DNA from: Leuctra nigra
Lineage: Eukaryota > Arthropoda > Insecta > Plecoptera > Leuctridae
Direction: 5' to 3'
DNA: 64,000 nucleotides
Assembly: GCA_934045905.1 (NCBI GenBank)
Contig: OW203763.1
Span: forward strand, 24,231,108-24,295,107
The notes under the pieces were generated by a model that was not told the DNA's origin, did no database searches, and worked only from the letters and a program-made list of their open reading frames with translations. Position 1 is the stretch's first letter; each line of letters begins with the position of its first letter. Shown piece by piece: positions 36,504 to 49,033 of this stretch. A program made the translations under genes and the position numbers.

Positions 36504-37469
36504 GTAAGATAACTCGCATAATTTGAATCACATTTTCAAGTAAGGGCATAGTCCTTGGTAAGTAGTTCTGAGATAAATGATAAAAACTATGTAAAACTTT
36601 CTAGTTAAAATAAAAATGTTAAACAGTATTGATTCTAAATTCTAATACTAAATAATATAAGCTTTTAAACCTGTTTGTTAGATTATTTTTTTTAATCTTA
36701 CAACGCCTCTATTTAAGGGCTTTTTTGCTCTGGACTTATGCCCTTACTTGAATACAAGTTCATTTTCCCAGAACTACATGTACTAAATAATGTTCAAAAT
36801 AATGCTTAATCACATATTTTCGGTCAAATATATTTTATCCCAGAAAAAAACACTCCGTGTAAAAAGGCAGCCAAGTCTCTTTATTTACAAAAAAAAAACA
36901 ATACTGAAAAGGAGTGATATCAATAAAGAAGCCAAGTCAATGACATTTCCAATCATTAATCTTATCTTTGAGATAAAATAATATATATACATCGAGAAAA
37001 TCTTTAAAAAAGGACTTGGCGCATCGTTTTTTAAAGATTTTTTTTTAATTTTATTATTTTTTTTATTATTTTTAGTATTAAGTATATTTATTATTAATTT
37101 CCAACCCATGTAGATTACGGACAGATGCCCTTTCTTCAGAAAATGTGCGTCTATCTTCAATAGTGCGATTATCACATTAAAGTCGATTTCGTAGTTTTGT
37201 GACTTTGAATAACTGATTCAATTAGCGTCTCCACTTGAAACTGATGGTTGGAATCGCTGTTTTTTGTCTATTTGTCTGTATGTCTGTTTCTTTGTTTGTC
37301 TGTTCCTTTCGCATTAGAGGTCAAACGAGGTAACGGATCAAGCCATTTCTTTCATAAAAGATGCATTACTATCCTGTTCGGTTTCCTACTGATTTCTAGC
37401 AATATTGGTCCATAAGTTAAATCGGAAAATTTATTTTTTTAGTTTATCAGATCGTAGCATCGAAATCTT
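36504..37469. other. Intron after exon D
   Basis: AT-rich with T/A runs near 36890-37070. No exon is recognised. Confidence 0.5.
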
Positions 37470-37543
37470 CTCCGGTAGCTCAGTTGGCAGAGCTCTCGCC
37501 CGGCAAGGGAAAGGTTCCGGGTTCGATACCGGTACGACCGGAT
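37470..37543 (+). pseudogene. tRNA-like sequence (degenerate tRNA or SINE head)
   Basis: The 5' TCCGGT pairs with the 3' ACCGGA. A D-arm GCTC...GAGC is intact. The loop CCGGCAA would place anticodon GGC (Ala). The B box GGGTTCGATACC is good. The T stem and anticodon stem have mismatches (CCGGG opposite CCGGT, TCGC opposite GGGA), so a functional tRNA is unlikely. Confidence 0.6.
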
Positions 37544-39044
37544 ATGTTTCACTTCGCACATCGCTTCATCATTTTTAAATAGTTGTCAAAATTGATATAT
37601 CGACAAAGCAAATGCTACATTACTGGTCAAAATATGATATTAAACCTAATATATCATCACAAAGAAATTTCGTTTTGAGGTGTTGCATGTTTTTCAACGC
37701 GTTACACAGAGCGTTGCTAGTCATATCAGAATTACGGATCGCTTTTTCTGTGATTGAAAAGAGCACCTTCAGGGACTTAATATAAGATATTACTTTTTCT
37801 ATAAACAATCAACAATAAGTACACAAAAACATAGCCAACATATAAAAAGAAAAAAGAAAATCACAATTCGTTTTGTTAAATGATCTATTCTTTTAGCGTT
37901 TCGAGCACATGTTCTATTAACATAGATATATCCTTTTCACATAATTTCAAGCAGAATCGTGTCTCTATAGTTCTGGCGAGTCCAGGTTCGAGTCTCGCAC
38001 CGCGCTATCCTGATCGTGACCAGCAGAGATTTCAGCGATGCCAGCAAGCACGCCCGTCTACTTGCCCCCCCCCCCTCTCTCTCTCTTTGGTCTCTCTCCA
38101 GGCTCTCTCTTCTCTCTGCTTGATCGCCACAGCGACTGGTCATGCCCGATAATCAATCCCATTAAACTTACAACATCACCGGCAATTGCAATGGCAACGT
38201 TCAAATTCCCAAATAATTCAATTAACTTCCGTGCAGCTAACGCAATTTGGAAATTTAATACATTTTAGAGTTGATTTTCGCTACGCATAGTTTCAAATAG
38301 TCGGACGTTCTGTTTTCGTTGGTAATTTGTAATGCTTTTTCCAATTCAGTGAACACGAACTATTCCCACGACATTCATTACACTATAATATAAAATTAGT
38401 AGGTACTAGGAAGTTTATGACATATGTCAATTTCTAATTCTGACAACAAATTCCATAAATATTCATAAATTAGTTCGGCTAAACGATTTAGTTTACTTTG
38501 ACTTATTTTGATTTAATGGCCGTTTTCTCTGATGGGTTTCCAAAGTTTTCATGACGTTTTGTCATTTTTCGTGTAAATCAAAGATATTAAACGTTTTCTG
38601 TCCGCAATTCTTGATTTTTCTATTCGTTCAAAATCATTTGTTTGCGGAACAAGCACAGCCAATGAAAAACGCATAATCGTAAAATATTAATTGAACTTAT
38701 TGATCAATATAAGTTTTGTTTTGTTAATATAAATTTGGAGTTGTGCATTTGAATTATCAAATAAAACACATTTCTCAATAAATAATTAATTTTTATTACA
38801 TTTGATCCATTATATAACTGGACGCTTCTGGACGATTAGTATGTACTATTTATTTTAAAAAACTCAAAGAACCTTAGTCGTGATCACCAAAACGAAAACA
38901 TGAAAACGAGGAGAAAACGGGTCTCCTGAGTCTATTGGATTTCAAGCAACAAGTAATTGTATTAATATTTTGTTAAAAGGTGTGTAAGAAATACGTCGTG
39001 TATAGAAGTTTCTAGTAAAAAAATCAGGACGAAAATGATGTCTT
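37544..39044. other. Intron, AT-rich
   Basis: A tRNA-like B box (CAGGTTCGAGTCTCGC) followed by CTATCCTGATCGTGA near 37982-38020 suggests a second SINE type. A CT-rich tract lies at 38070-38120. No exon is recognised. Confidence 0.45.
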
Positions 39045-39584
39045 CTTAAGGTAGAGCAATCGATCGACATATACAAAAAAAAAATATTCTTGAAATTACA
39101 AGTTCAAAAAACGTTTCCCTACATTTCAACTATATTTAAGTACAACAGACTCATTTAATGTTCTGTAGTTTGCAACTCCAGTCCAACAATGAGTTTTCAA
39201 TTTTATGTTATCAGAGGATGAACAAAACTTAACATGGGAGGTATAGGAAAATCATTTCGAATTTGGTATATAACTTTTAAAATAGCACACGTTGGTATTG
39301 TTTTCAGTTTTTTTCCTGATAGTATGTCCATATGTCTACCATAAAAAAGTTTTTTGCTCAAATCTATCGAGACAAAAAAAATAGATCTTCATTTTAGCTT
39401 AAAAATGACACGATTTTCTTTTTCCGCCATAAGATAACATGGGGGAGACAAATCAATTTATCTCAGAAACTGGACACGAGAAGTGTTTCATTTTTTCATG
39501 GATTGATGTATTGCATGATTATCAATAAGTCATCAAAATTTCAAGTAAATCGGAAACATTGAGGTTATGGTGGTTCTACCTTAA
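39045..39584. mobile_element. Possible MITE with TTAAGGTAGA ends
   Basis: TTAAGGTAGAGC at the left is inverted at the right (GGTTCTACCTTAA). The interior is AT-rich and non-coding. No clear target duplication is seen. Confidence 0.35.
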
Positions 39585-42009
39585 ACACAACTTCACCCCA
39601 TATTGATTCAACTAAACACCCTTGTTGTACGGAAACTTTCTATTTGTCACTATACGTCTGATTATATTGCCGCTTTGTGCGTAACACTATACGCATGCCA
39701 CATGTAGAGTTTGCCATCTCATTTCCATCATCAATATTAATACGCCGACATCAATGGACCTTTATAGTCATTAAGTACTTTGGAAATACATTAAAAAATT
39801 GCGCGGCCAGCAAATACAGCACGAGATTTTCAACCATAAAACGCATTTGAAAACATACGGTTGACGTTTTGTCACTTCCGTTAACAATGCAATATCTGCA
39901 CATGAATAAATAGCCTGCCAAATGCTACTCCAACGATGACGCGTGGTGTGCAATAATGCACTCTGTAGCACCATTGCACAGAGATAATTAAAAAGTGAGA
40001 TAGATAATAAAACCGTAAAAACCGTAAAAATATTAAATGGCAAACCATCGCCATAAGCCAGCTTATTATACGGAGCGTACTTTGTTTTTGAAAAAGTCAG
40101 AATATAGAGAAGAGGTATTATGATAAGCTGTTCTTATTATAATATGGAAGAAATGGAAATTGAAAATAACGGACTTGATTTCGCGAAGAAGCTCCCTTGT
40201 GATGTAACTAAGCATCTTGATCTTCAATCTATAGAGAACAAGGTGAAATTCATAAACTCAGGTCCATAGCATGGCCAATCACATCATGTCGTGTTCATTA
40301 GGGGTTATATTTCGGCTGGCAAATCGAGTTATTTTGCCATGCCAAGTTAAGGCCAAGAGATTAGCGGGAGTTTTCAGATTTACTGTGGGCTCGAATGTCT
40401 ATATTTAGCGTATACACGCCAAAGTTATTTATTTTAGACATTAAACTAATTCTAATGTGCATGAAATGTTTCTTTAATTTCGCCATTAGGATCATAAAAA
40501 GTATGCTAATTTGCCATGCAGTTTCTGTGAAATCCTTCCATTGAGAAATGTACTTTTGACAGAGGTAATGGCAGCTTGCAAAAAGGGCAAAATGAATGTT
40601 ATTGATTGTCAATACTTGTATACAGGTGTCAAGAATCAATCAATTGCGATGCATATATTCACTTTTCATTTGGAGATAATAGAGTTTGAGAGTTTTTTTA
40701 TATAATTCCGAGATATTCAAGTGAATTTTCTCCACAACTAATGAGAGTAGAGAATTCCATCCGAGCAGGCAGGACAAATTCAACGAAACAAATGCCTCAA
40801 ATACACACTGCCAAATATCAAGGCATAGAAAACAGATTAGACTATAACTTTACATGGCAATCAGTCTTCCAATGAAACTTTCCTCGCGATGGAAGAAAAC
40901 TTCTCGCTTTAATCCTATTTCTACTCGATTAAACTTTCTGCAGACGCGTAGTTCACACATATTTGCATAAATAAAAGTACCCGGTGAAGTGAGCAAGCGG
41001 GCCAAGCAGGGCTTACCATGCCCGGCCCAGACGCTAAGTAAATCTCAACGAGCCTCTCGCACCTAATGTCTTTGCGAACAGAGAAACAAACAAGAGGCCA
41101 CAGAGGCCGGGGGATATTTCGCCCGAATGTTCATTAGGCTTACACACAATGCCGATGCCTTCTGCAAGATAAGACCGTAATCAATTCCGAGTAGTACATT
41201 GGTAGTTCCATAAAACCGAGTCTTGCTCTGAGTGTGTTTCTTTCTTTGCGGAGGCATGGATTATCAACAGCCGCCATGCGCCCTGGATTATTCACTGCAC
41301 ACATTATAGGAAAATCATTTGATTCTCCCACTCACACCCTCTCGACTCATTAGCAAGTGCCATGGCTCTCATAACCTTCGAGACTAGAAATTAGAATTTA
41401 ATAAAGAATCCCGTTCACCATTACGGTCAAAGTCATTACAGCTTGGGTATAGCTTCTTAATTTATTTTGCCTCTCCGAGATGTGGCAGATCTAAGCGTTT
41501 TATTGGTAGGTAGAGTGGGGGGTGGTAGGGAGTGAAGGGGTTGGCAGGACTAAGACGAAGCGCGGTGGAATCCCATCCCCTTCCCACTTGTCTCATCCCC
41601 TTCATCCCGAACATTATTTCATATCTGAAGATTGATGGCTCAATTTTAGTGGCCATCTATCTATCTCTTATAATAATAATATTCCTGTGGGGGTTGCGTG
41701 CAGACGTGTTCCCCCCCCCCCCCCCCCCCCACCCCCCTCTCGCGAGTGATAGGGCATCACAGGTTAGCACGGAGTGGCGGATTTCCTCGCCCAAGTGCCG
41801 GCCACCCGAAACAATCCCAAGTCCGAAGCGGGGCCAGGGGAGAACGAAAACAATCTAGATATTAATGATGGATTTGATAAAATTTGAAGTTTTCTTTTTA
41901 TCCCAACACGTGCCCCACTGGCCCATGAAATAATGTGTGCCGTTTGTCTTCATTTCCACGCGTGGATGTCGAAGACGTTCCGGCACACGATGGAGCAATA
42001 TTGTGCATC
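39585..42009. other. Intron; 20-C tract
   Basis: 20 C at 41711-41730. No exon or mobile element is recognised. Confidence 0.45.
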
Positions 42010-42013
42010 TGGG

Positions 42014-42078
42014 TCCGTCCCCGTCCCTCTTCCCGTCCCCGTCCCCGTCCCCGTCCCCGTCCCCGTCCCCGTCCCCGC
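42014..42078. repeat. (CCCCGT)n hexanucleotide repeat
   Basis: About 11 hexamer units with one CCCTCTTCC interruption. Confidence 0.95.
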
Positions 42079-43122
42079 GCAATTCGCTCCGCGGAACATT
42101 CAATAGTCAATTCACTGTTGTTAGAAGTAATATTTAGTGTTTGTCTTATTGGAAAGTGTGACGAAACTTCGGTGAGAACGGAAGGGGGGGAATAGAATCA
42201 GCGAAAGAGATTGGATAGAAAAGCTTCTTCCATCCTTCTTCCTCTTTGTTATGAGTTTTTTTTTCTTTATTAGTTTGTCATTCCACAAACTGTCGTAGTT
42301 TTCGTAACTCAATGGCAAAGAAGAGAATTTGCAATGCTTATAAGAAACAAACAAAGGAATATATTCCTTATACTCCAGAGTCTAAATCCAATTATTAGAC
42401 ACCTTAATTGCATGTCGTCAAGAAATGCGACTCACTTTGAATATATAATCTGCCCTCCTTTAAACTCTAAACCCAAAGAAAAAGGAGACTTTCCTTTCCA
42501 CTGAATTCCTCCAACAAAGGGAGAGAGTTGCAGATCCTATACACGACTTGCTTTTGAGTCAACTTGAATCGAAAACATTGGCAAGAGCTGCGGGGCGAAC
42601 ATTTCAGCTCATTTCAGAATGATTCGTATCGATTCGATTGACCCTACTAGACCGTGTGATATGGCAATAACTCTGTAATGCGCGATAGCAACAGAGCTCC
42701 CATAACCTGATCAAACTGCGCCAGAAAGTCGACAATGACCGAATGTCGATGCGACGGTTGAAATTGAAAAATACCAATCTTCGTGTATCGACGTCCGTAT
42801 TCCTTCTACTTATCTGTCTCTTGCGCTGACGTACTGACAACGCCGAGCAACGATATGTAGGAGGCTTTAGAACACACGGAGAATAAGAGAAAGAAATCCG
42901 GGGGCGGAGGGATTTAGGAAGAAGAGTAAAAAGTTTATTCTGTTGGGGGTTTGTTGTTGCCAGTAGGATGGAAGGGACGTCGAATTTAGCGAGGAAAACA
43001 AGCGGAGTGCAGACACAGCAGACAATGCCAATGTGCACGCCTCGCAAGAAGTCTGATGCCGAAAACCAGACAGTATATATGGTGGAAAAACCGAAATATT
43101 CGCATGCCAGTTGTGCTTATAA
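42079..43122. other. Intron, no gene recognised
   Basis: A minus-strand open frame at 42604-43047 has no recognisable family and no splice or start context. Confidence 0.4.
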
Positions 43123-43170
43123 CCGCGAGAGAGAACGAGAGATAGAGAGAGAGAGAGAGAGAGGAGAGAA
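43123..43170. repeat. (GA)n microsatellite
   Basis: Imperfect GA run with ACGAGAGA and ATAGAGA interruptions. Confidence 0.9.
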
Positions 43171-43261
43171 AGACAAGGAGGGGTAAAAAATGGACAGAAT
43201 TCAAGAGTAGAAAATACCGGCACGTTTCTTAGGACGGAATATTGCATTCCTTCGAATCCGT

Positions 43262-43400
43262 GTTGGCGTCGCGACGCATACACCTCCGCCGCGACGTCGC
43301 GTCACGTGTCACGTGTTCGCAATCGTCATCGTCATCGTCGTCGCCTCATTGCGATCGATAGGCCCGCGATCGACTCCCGGTGATGGAGCGATAGATTATG
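43262..43400. promoter_or_regulatory. CpG-rich cluster of palindromic motifs
   Basis: CGCGACGTCGCG (43290-43301) is a perfect 12-base palindrome with a GACGTC core. It is followed at once by TCACGTGTCACGTG, two overlapping-register E-box (CACGTG) sites. TCGCGA lies just upstream and a (TCG)n-like tract just downstream. It looks like an enhancer or promoter cluster; function is inferred. Confidence 0.35.
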
Positions 43401-43732
43401 CACGGGTGTAATTTATTTAACGGAGAAGGTGAGATCGGGGGATTCTTTTTCCAGGATTGACTTTCCTCCCTCCCTCCCACCCTCATCCTCATTCCTCCAA
43501 TATCCCATCACATTTCTCCTGAAGGTGTATTCCGTTTGATGGCGTCCCCCCTCCCCCCTCCCCCCTCCTTGCCCCACACTCTCTTGCCGAGGATTTGATG
43601 GAATGGTGAACGATGTACTGGCATCAAAACCGCCCCAGCTCACCGACTGTCAACTGTAACTGACTGTCACATTAGTTCGTGACAGGCGAGGTGACAGCTC
43701 AGGTGACAGTTGGCTGTAGGCGGCCGATCTCA

Positions 43733-43750
43733 AGAGAGAGCAAGCGAGAG

Positions 43751-43783
<33 letters not shown>
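43733..43783. repeat. (GA)n microsatellite
   Basis: GA run with a few AGCGAG interruptions. Confidence 0.93.
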
Positions 43784-43784
<1 letters not shown>

Positions 43785-44183
43785 AGGTGACTTAGCGCAG
43801 GGTTAGAGGCAGACAGAGTCCTGGGGGCCAAGACGGGAATTCTAAATATGATTTGCTGGATAAATATCGCTCAATCATATGGATATTTTCATCTATTTCC
43901 CGGTCCCCGAACATCAGGAATATCAACATTCCGACATCGATATTTATAAGATTGGAAGGTAAAAAAACACCGTTGACACTTAGTAAATTACTTTTTTTTC
44001 AAGATAAATCCCTGGTGTCATGCGTCAGATTAAATCCTGAGCAAATTATAAATGTGTTTCCCTTCAGGAGCACTAAAACATAAATAGGCACGGTTTAAGT
44101 AAAATATTCCAGCAACTTATTGGCAGGATAAGTTCGCTTGTGGCTTAACATGAAAGACGCCATGCGGTAATTGGCTGTTATAG

Positions 44184-44197
44184 GTTGCCATGGCAAC
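44184..44197. promoter_or_regulatory. RFX X-box motif, perfect palindrome
   Basis: GTTGCCATGGCAAC is a perfect palindrome and fits the GTHNYYATRRNAAC X-box bound by RFX factors of ciliated cells. Binding is inferred. Confidence 0.45.
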
Positions 44198-45149
44198 TAG
44201 AGAATTGCTGACAACTTATGCTTCCATGCACTACCATAAAGCTGCCAAAAACTTGGGCAAATAAGGGAAGCATTTATTTGTTAGTAAAAAATACAATTTT
44301 GAAATATTTCCGTAAATATTTTTTTTTTAATTCAACTCCTGTATTAATATTAATAACAAGAAAATTGTGATTTTACTAAAACATAAATAACATCGGAGTC
44401 TCCTACATAATATTTAGTAGATTTACATTTTTTACCGCGTGTTTCTCCGAATAGAAGGTGAAACTGTATTCCTGAAACTCGAACCATGAGCATTATCTAT
44501 TCAAACTTTGGAGTCTGGTCTGGGCCGACAGTATTTGAATCTCAGAGCCGAATTATCCCGAGAGACTTGTCTGCCCGTACTCTACCCCCCCCCCCCCCCC
44601 CCCCTGCCAAGTCCCAACATATGCATCACAATTGCCATTCTACAGGACAACTATCGCAAATATACGCAATGCTCAAAACACAACCCACCCCCAAATCACC
44701 GTTCAAGATATCTGAAGGGGATACGACACCGAACCAACCTATGGCGCTATAATGTCGGCGTTGATGTTATTATCAGAATAAAAAACGACACGTACTCTTA
44801 TGTATGTGTGTGTGCCTTTAAAGACCACGGATGGTTAGCGTGTGTTCCGTAATGCAGGCGACTTCATACACTTGCCACAACTAATCCAATGGCTATAGTA
44901 TTGTTCTAATCAGAGAATCTATACATGCATGCAGCTCACAAAGCATACACCCCCCTTGGCCCCCCAGGCCCTCCAGGCCCCCAGGCCCCCCGTTTACCGA
45001 GGCATACACGCGTTTCGGTGGACCTTTGCCCAACGTGCTTTCGATGGTTCATGTCCAGTAATTGAGATAACAAACACAAAGTAATGGTCGAATCAAGCAA
45101 ACGTGTAGCCAGTCAAAAAAACATGGCTATAAAGTTTCAACATACGTTG
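44198..45149. other. Intron; 20-C tract
   Basis: 20 C at 44585-44604 and a C-rich CCAGGCCC-repeated patch at 44950-44992. No exon is recognised. Confidence 0.45.
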
Positions 45150-45355
45150 ATTTTTTTATAATCATGATTATAATGATAATTGGGAGATGATTAGGAAGGA
45201 AGGGGAATGATTGAATGTGGAAAGAGATCAGTTAGCAACTGCATGAAAGTCAGCCTAATCACGATCAGAAGCTGTCAGGATAGTCGGCGACGAGATCCGA
45301 ACCCGGGTATCCAGCGCTCAAAGCCGAGCATTTATCTATGCGCTTGCTCTGTGGT
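45150..45355 (-). mobile_element. SINE copy, minus strand, second type
   Basis: GATCCGAACCCGGGTATCCA is the reverse complement of a B box region. The body reads (minus strand) CGCCGACTATCCTGACAGC and ends in CCAATTATCATTATAATCAT. The CTATCCTGA signature differs from the CTTCCTGACTGAG type. Confidence 0.6.
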
Positions 45356-45599
45356 GAAAGATGTATTGTTTCTACTTGTATAGAAGTTATCACGGTATCC
45401 TTCCATTAATATTAAAACATTTATTACAATTGATTTTTTCACCCCAAGGTTAAGGCCAAGTCCATGGCATAACGTGACTGCACACTGGATTCCCGCCATG
45501 CACTTCGGACAAGCTGAATGCTCGTGAAATTACCCCCCACGATCTCGCCAATCCAAAATGATGCTCATCGCTTTTTTACAAGTGAAAAGTTAGTGCAAT

Positions 45600-45795
45600 C
45601 AACTCAAGCTCTCCGGGTTCGACTCCATTGATTGGCAATCCTGATAGTAGATTGCCATGATTTCGTCGATCAGTTAGAGCCGATAAGCGCTGGGATTTGT
45701 TCCAGTAATGGCGGGGTTTGCCAATGCCAGTGTCTTTCCTTCCTGATCATACAGATAATCATTCAGTGACGTCATTCATCCGGCGATCGAGCGAA
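45600..45795 (+). mobile_element. SINE-like copy, plus strand, degenerate
   Basis: B box CCGGGTTCGACTCC followed by GGCAATCCTGATAGTAG and a decayed body. Confidence 0.5.
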
Positions 45796-46169
45796 GTCGA
45801 ATAAAAGAAAAAAGGGGAGACTGATAAATGCATTTGGCATTGATGCATATCAGTTGAGATGCATTGCGAGACGATGACGAACTGAGACGATGTTAAATCT
45901 TGTTAGAATTATTTTGCTTTCAATGAGATTTCTAAGAAATGTCAACATTGAGTACTTATGCAGATTTATAATGACACAAAAGAAGTAACTACATTTAGAT
46001 ACGCTAGCGTAATGAGGTAGAATGAAAAATATGATAGATCGTATTGTGCACTGTAAAAAGTAGCTGTACCTACACTTGTTAAAACGTACTTATGAGCTGT
46101 ATGTAATGTAACACCATATTACGTCAGTGCAAATATACATCTTTCTAGTTAGATTTAATAAAAATGATA

Positions 46170-46930
46170 AACGTGTACACTAGGAAAACGCTCCGTGGAA
46201 CGCGTTGATAAGCGAGCATTCGTATTGCATGTGAATTAATATTGCTGCTCTACAAACCTTAGAAATGAAGCCAATTTAATGAAATACGGCAAAGAAGCAG
46301 TGATAATTTCTTTGAAATTCTGTTGAAGACATTTTTTATTTTTTTTGTCTGGGGCATAACGGCGCACTGTTCTGCAGCGAGACTAATGGCGACGTATGAA
46401 TTGATTATGATGATGATTGGGAGATGATGGTGAAGAGTAGGCAAGGATGGAAGGTGGGCAGGAGGCGGTCGTGGCCTACTAGTAGGATACCATCCCAGCA
46501 TTTGCCTGTCGACTGAGGGAATACCACGAAAAAAAACAGTCATGAAAGACGACCGCGGGAATCGAACCCGGGCCTCCGGAATACAAGTTTAGAGCGTTAC
46601 CACTCAGCCAACCTGTTCCGTTTGAAGACATTTGACAAATATTTAAAAAAAAACATAAATTGTCAGTAGCTCTTGAAGTTCTTGCTCGAGTTTCTTTTGA
46701 AAATTGTCAAAACCTCTTAAAATCCAATGATCGTGCAAAATTTGAAGTACATCGGACGAACTGTCCTATTTTTAATTTTCAAACTATAAGAGGATTGTAA
46801 AAATTTAAGTCTACTAACCATCATCTAGTTGGTCTTTACATGTTAGACAAATTTTAGCTTAATCGGAGAAACGGTATGACCTGTATAGCGGCAGTAATAG
46901 AACGAAAAACAGACATTCCTGCCAAAATAA
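46170..46930 (+). repeat. Dispersed repeat Y, copy split by a SINE
   Basis: The flanks of the SINE at 46335-46621 together align with the reverse complement of 20150-20580. The later part carries ATTTTAGCTTAATCGGAGAAACGG-like sequence common in old repeats. Confidence 0.75.
46335..46621 (-). mobile_element. Full-length tRNA-derived SINE with target duplications
   Basis: Flanked by 12-base direct repeats TTGAAGACATTT (46323-46334 and 46622-46633). On the minus strand the head has A box TGGCTGAGTGG and a perfect B box GGTTCGATTCC. Then come the body (GGTCGTCTTTCATGACTG, CCTCAGTCGACAGGCAAATG) and an A-rich tail next to the left duplication. Length is about 287 bp. This is the best reference copy in the window. 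Confidence 0.9.
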
Positions 46931-47097
46931 CGAAAAGGAGACTCTCCTAAAAAATATATAAAAAATATGTTTTCCTGTCAATTTAGTAGATCTAATGCAG
47001 ATCTATTTTCTCCATTGTATTGTATTCTGAGTAACGTAATCGTGAAGTGAGCGAAATAGACTGATTTGCATAATAGCGTTGACTCCTCAATCGAGGC

Positions 47098-48381
47098 AGT
47101 GCTACACACAGTCGCCGCTACACACAGTTAGTGCTACACACAGTCAGTGCTACACACAGTCAGTGCTACACACAGTCGCCGCTACACACAGTTAGTGCTA
47201 CACACAGTCGCCGCTACACACAGTTAGTGCTACACACAGTCAGTGCTACACACAGTCAGTGCTACACACAGTCAGTGCTACACACAGTCAGTGCTACACA
47301 CAGTCAGTGCTACACACAGTCAGTGCTACACACAGTCGCCGCTACACACAGTTAGTGCTACACACAGTCAGTGCTACACACAGTCGCCGCTACACACAGT
47401 TACTGCTACACACAGTCAGTGCTACACACAGTCAGTGCTACTCACAGTCGCCGCTACACACAGTTAGTGCTACACACAGTCAGTGCTACACACAGTCGCC
47501 GCTACACACAGTTAGTGCTACCTTAGACTGTGCTACACAGTCACCGCTACACACAGTTAGTGCTACCTTAGACTGTGCTACACACAGCCGCCGCTACACA
47601 CAGTTAGTGCTACACACAGTCAGTGCTACACACAGTCAGTGCTACACACAGTCGCCGCTACACACAGTCAGTGCTACACACAGTCGCCGCTACACACAGT
47701 TTGTGCTACCTTAGACTGTGCTACACACAGTCACCGCTACACACAGTTAGTGCTACCTTAGACTGTGCTACACACAGCCGCCGCTACACACAGTTAGTGC
47801 TACACACAGTCAGTGCTACACACAGTCAGTGCTACACACAGTCGCCGCTACACACAGTCAGTGCTACACACAGTCGCCGCTACACACAGTTTGTGCTACC
47901 TTAGACTGTGCTACACACAGTCACCGCTACACACAGTTAGTGCTACCTTAGACTGTGCTACACACAGTCGCCGCTACACACAGTTAGTGCTACACACAGT
48001 CAGTGCTACACACAGTCGCCGCTACACACAGTTAGTGCTACCTTAGACTGTGCTACACACAGTTAGTGCTACACACAGTCACCGCTACACACAGTTGTGC
48101 TACACACAGTCAGTGCTACACACAGTTAGTGCTACACACAGTCACCGCTACACACAGTTGTGCTACACACAGTCACCGCTACACACAGTCAGTGCTACAC
48201 ACAGTCACCGCTACACACAGTTAGTGCTACACACAGTCACCGCTACACACAGTCAGTGCTACACACAGTCAGTGCTACACACAGTCAGTGCTACACACAG
48301 TCGCCGCTACACACAGTCAGTGCTACACACAGTCAGTGCTACACACAGTCAGTGCTACACACAGTCAGTGCTACACACAGT
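47098..48381. repeat. 16-bp satellite, about 80 units
   Basis: Units GCTACACACAGTCAGT, GCTACACACAGTCGCC, GCTACACACAGTTAGT and GCTACACACAGTCACC, with occasional GCTACCTTAGACTGT. A 190-bp higher-order repeat is visible (47623 onward resembles 47813 onward). Three units make 48 bases, which is why long open frames with a 16-residue period appear. Confidence 0.96.
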
Positions 48382-48615
48382 CACGTGACAGTTTAAGCTG
48401 CGTTTACTGTGGGGTGACGCGGCGCCGTCTGCACGCGACTACTCAATGGAGATTCCATCAAGTCTATACCTCGATTGTTTCAATACTCATCGATTAATTA
48501 TTCATTTATCACTCCATCTACTTTTCACTAAATATTTCACATAAATGTTGTGTAAAAATAAACATCACCGAATTCAAACACTAAATGGGAAGTCCAATGA
48601 ATTTTCACTTCGGTA
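48382..48615. other. Intron, short non-coding stretch
   Basis: Begins with GC-rich sequence ending the array, then AT-rich. Nothing recognised. Confidence 0.4.
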
Positions 48616-48814
48616 CACGTGGCCAAAGTAAAAACGGTATTTGAACATAACGGATTGGTCAGGTTCTTTGACAATCAATCATTGAATGCTATTATCAATG
48701 AAATCAGAGCTCATCTACTAAGAAGAGTTAGATGACGAGCTAGCATCGACATCATGGGAAATACTGATCAGACAATCCGTATCTTTCGAATACTGTTTTT
48801 GCTTTGGCAAAGTG
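48616..48814. mobile_element. MITE, family X copy 2
   Basis: The ends CACGTGGCCAAAGTAAAAAC and (inverted) CACTTTGCCAAAGCAAAAAC match at most positions. The interior TTATCAATGAAATCAGAGCT is shared with the copy at 61703-61931. Confidence 0.7.
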
Positions 48815-49033
48815 AAAATTGCTTTTCTACGAAGGAGTTTTGAAGAAAATTATCATTTATAGATGTATTGGTAACGTTGGTGTTGTTTTGAGAAAACATT
48901 TACGCTTATTTTCATAATTTGACATTTTAACAATTTAAAACTTGAATTGCCAGTATCTGGTTCGTTTGTCAAATTCAACAAAGTGTACCAGACGGACGTA
49001 TTTTTAGTTTTGTGCCATTGGCGCCTTTTTAAT

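Noticed and set aside
37470..37543. A functional tRNA-Ala gene
   Set aside because: Anticodon and T stems are mispaired, although the acceptor pairing and B box are good; listed as tRNA-like instead.
42604..43283. Two overlapping minus-strand open frames of about 140 codons
   Set aside because: They overlap in different frames and include low-complexity GA/CT repeat translation; no family resemblance.
47131..48388. Open frames with repeated HTVSATHSQCYTQS
   Set aside because: Translation of the 16-bp satellite in a 48-base period; no gene context.
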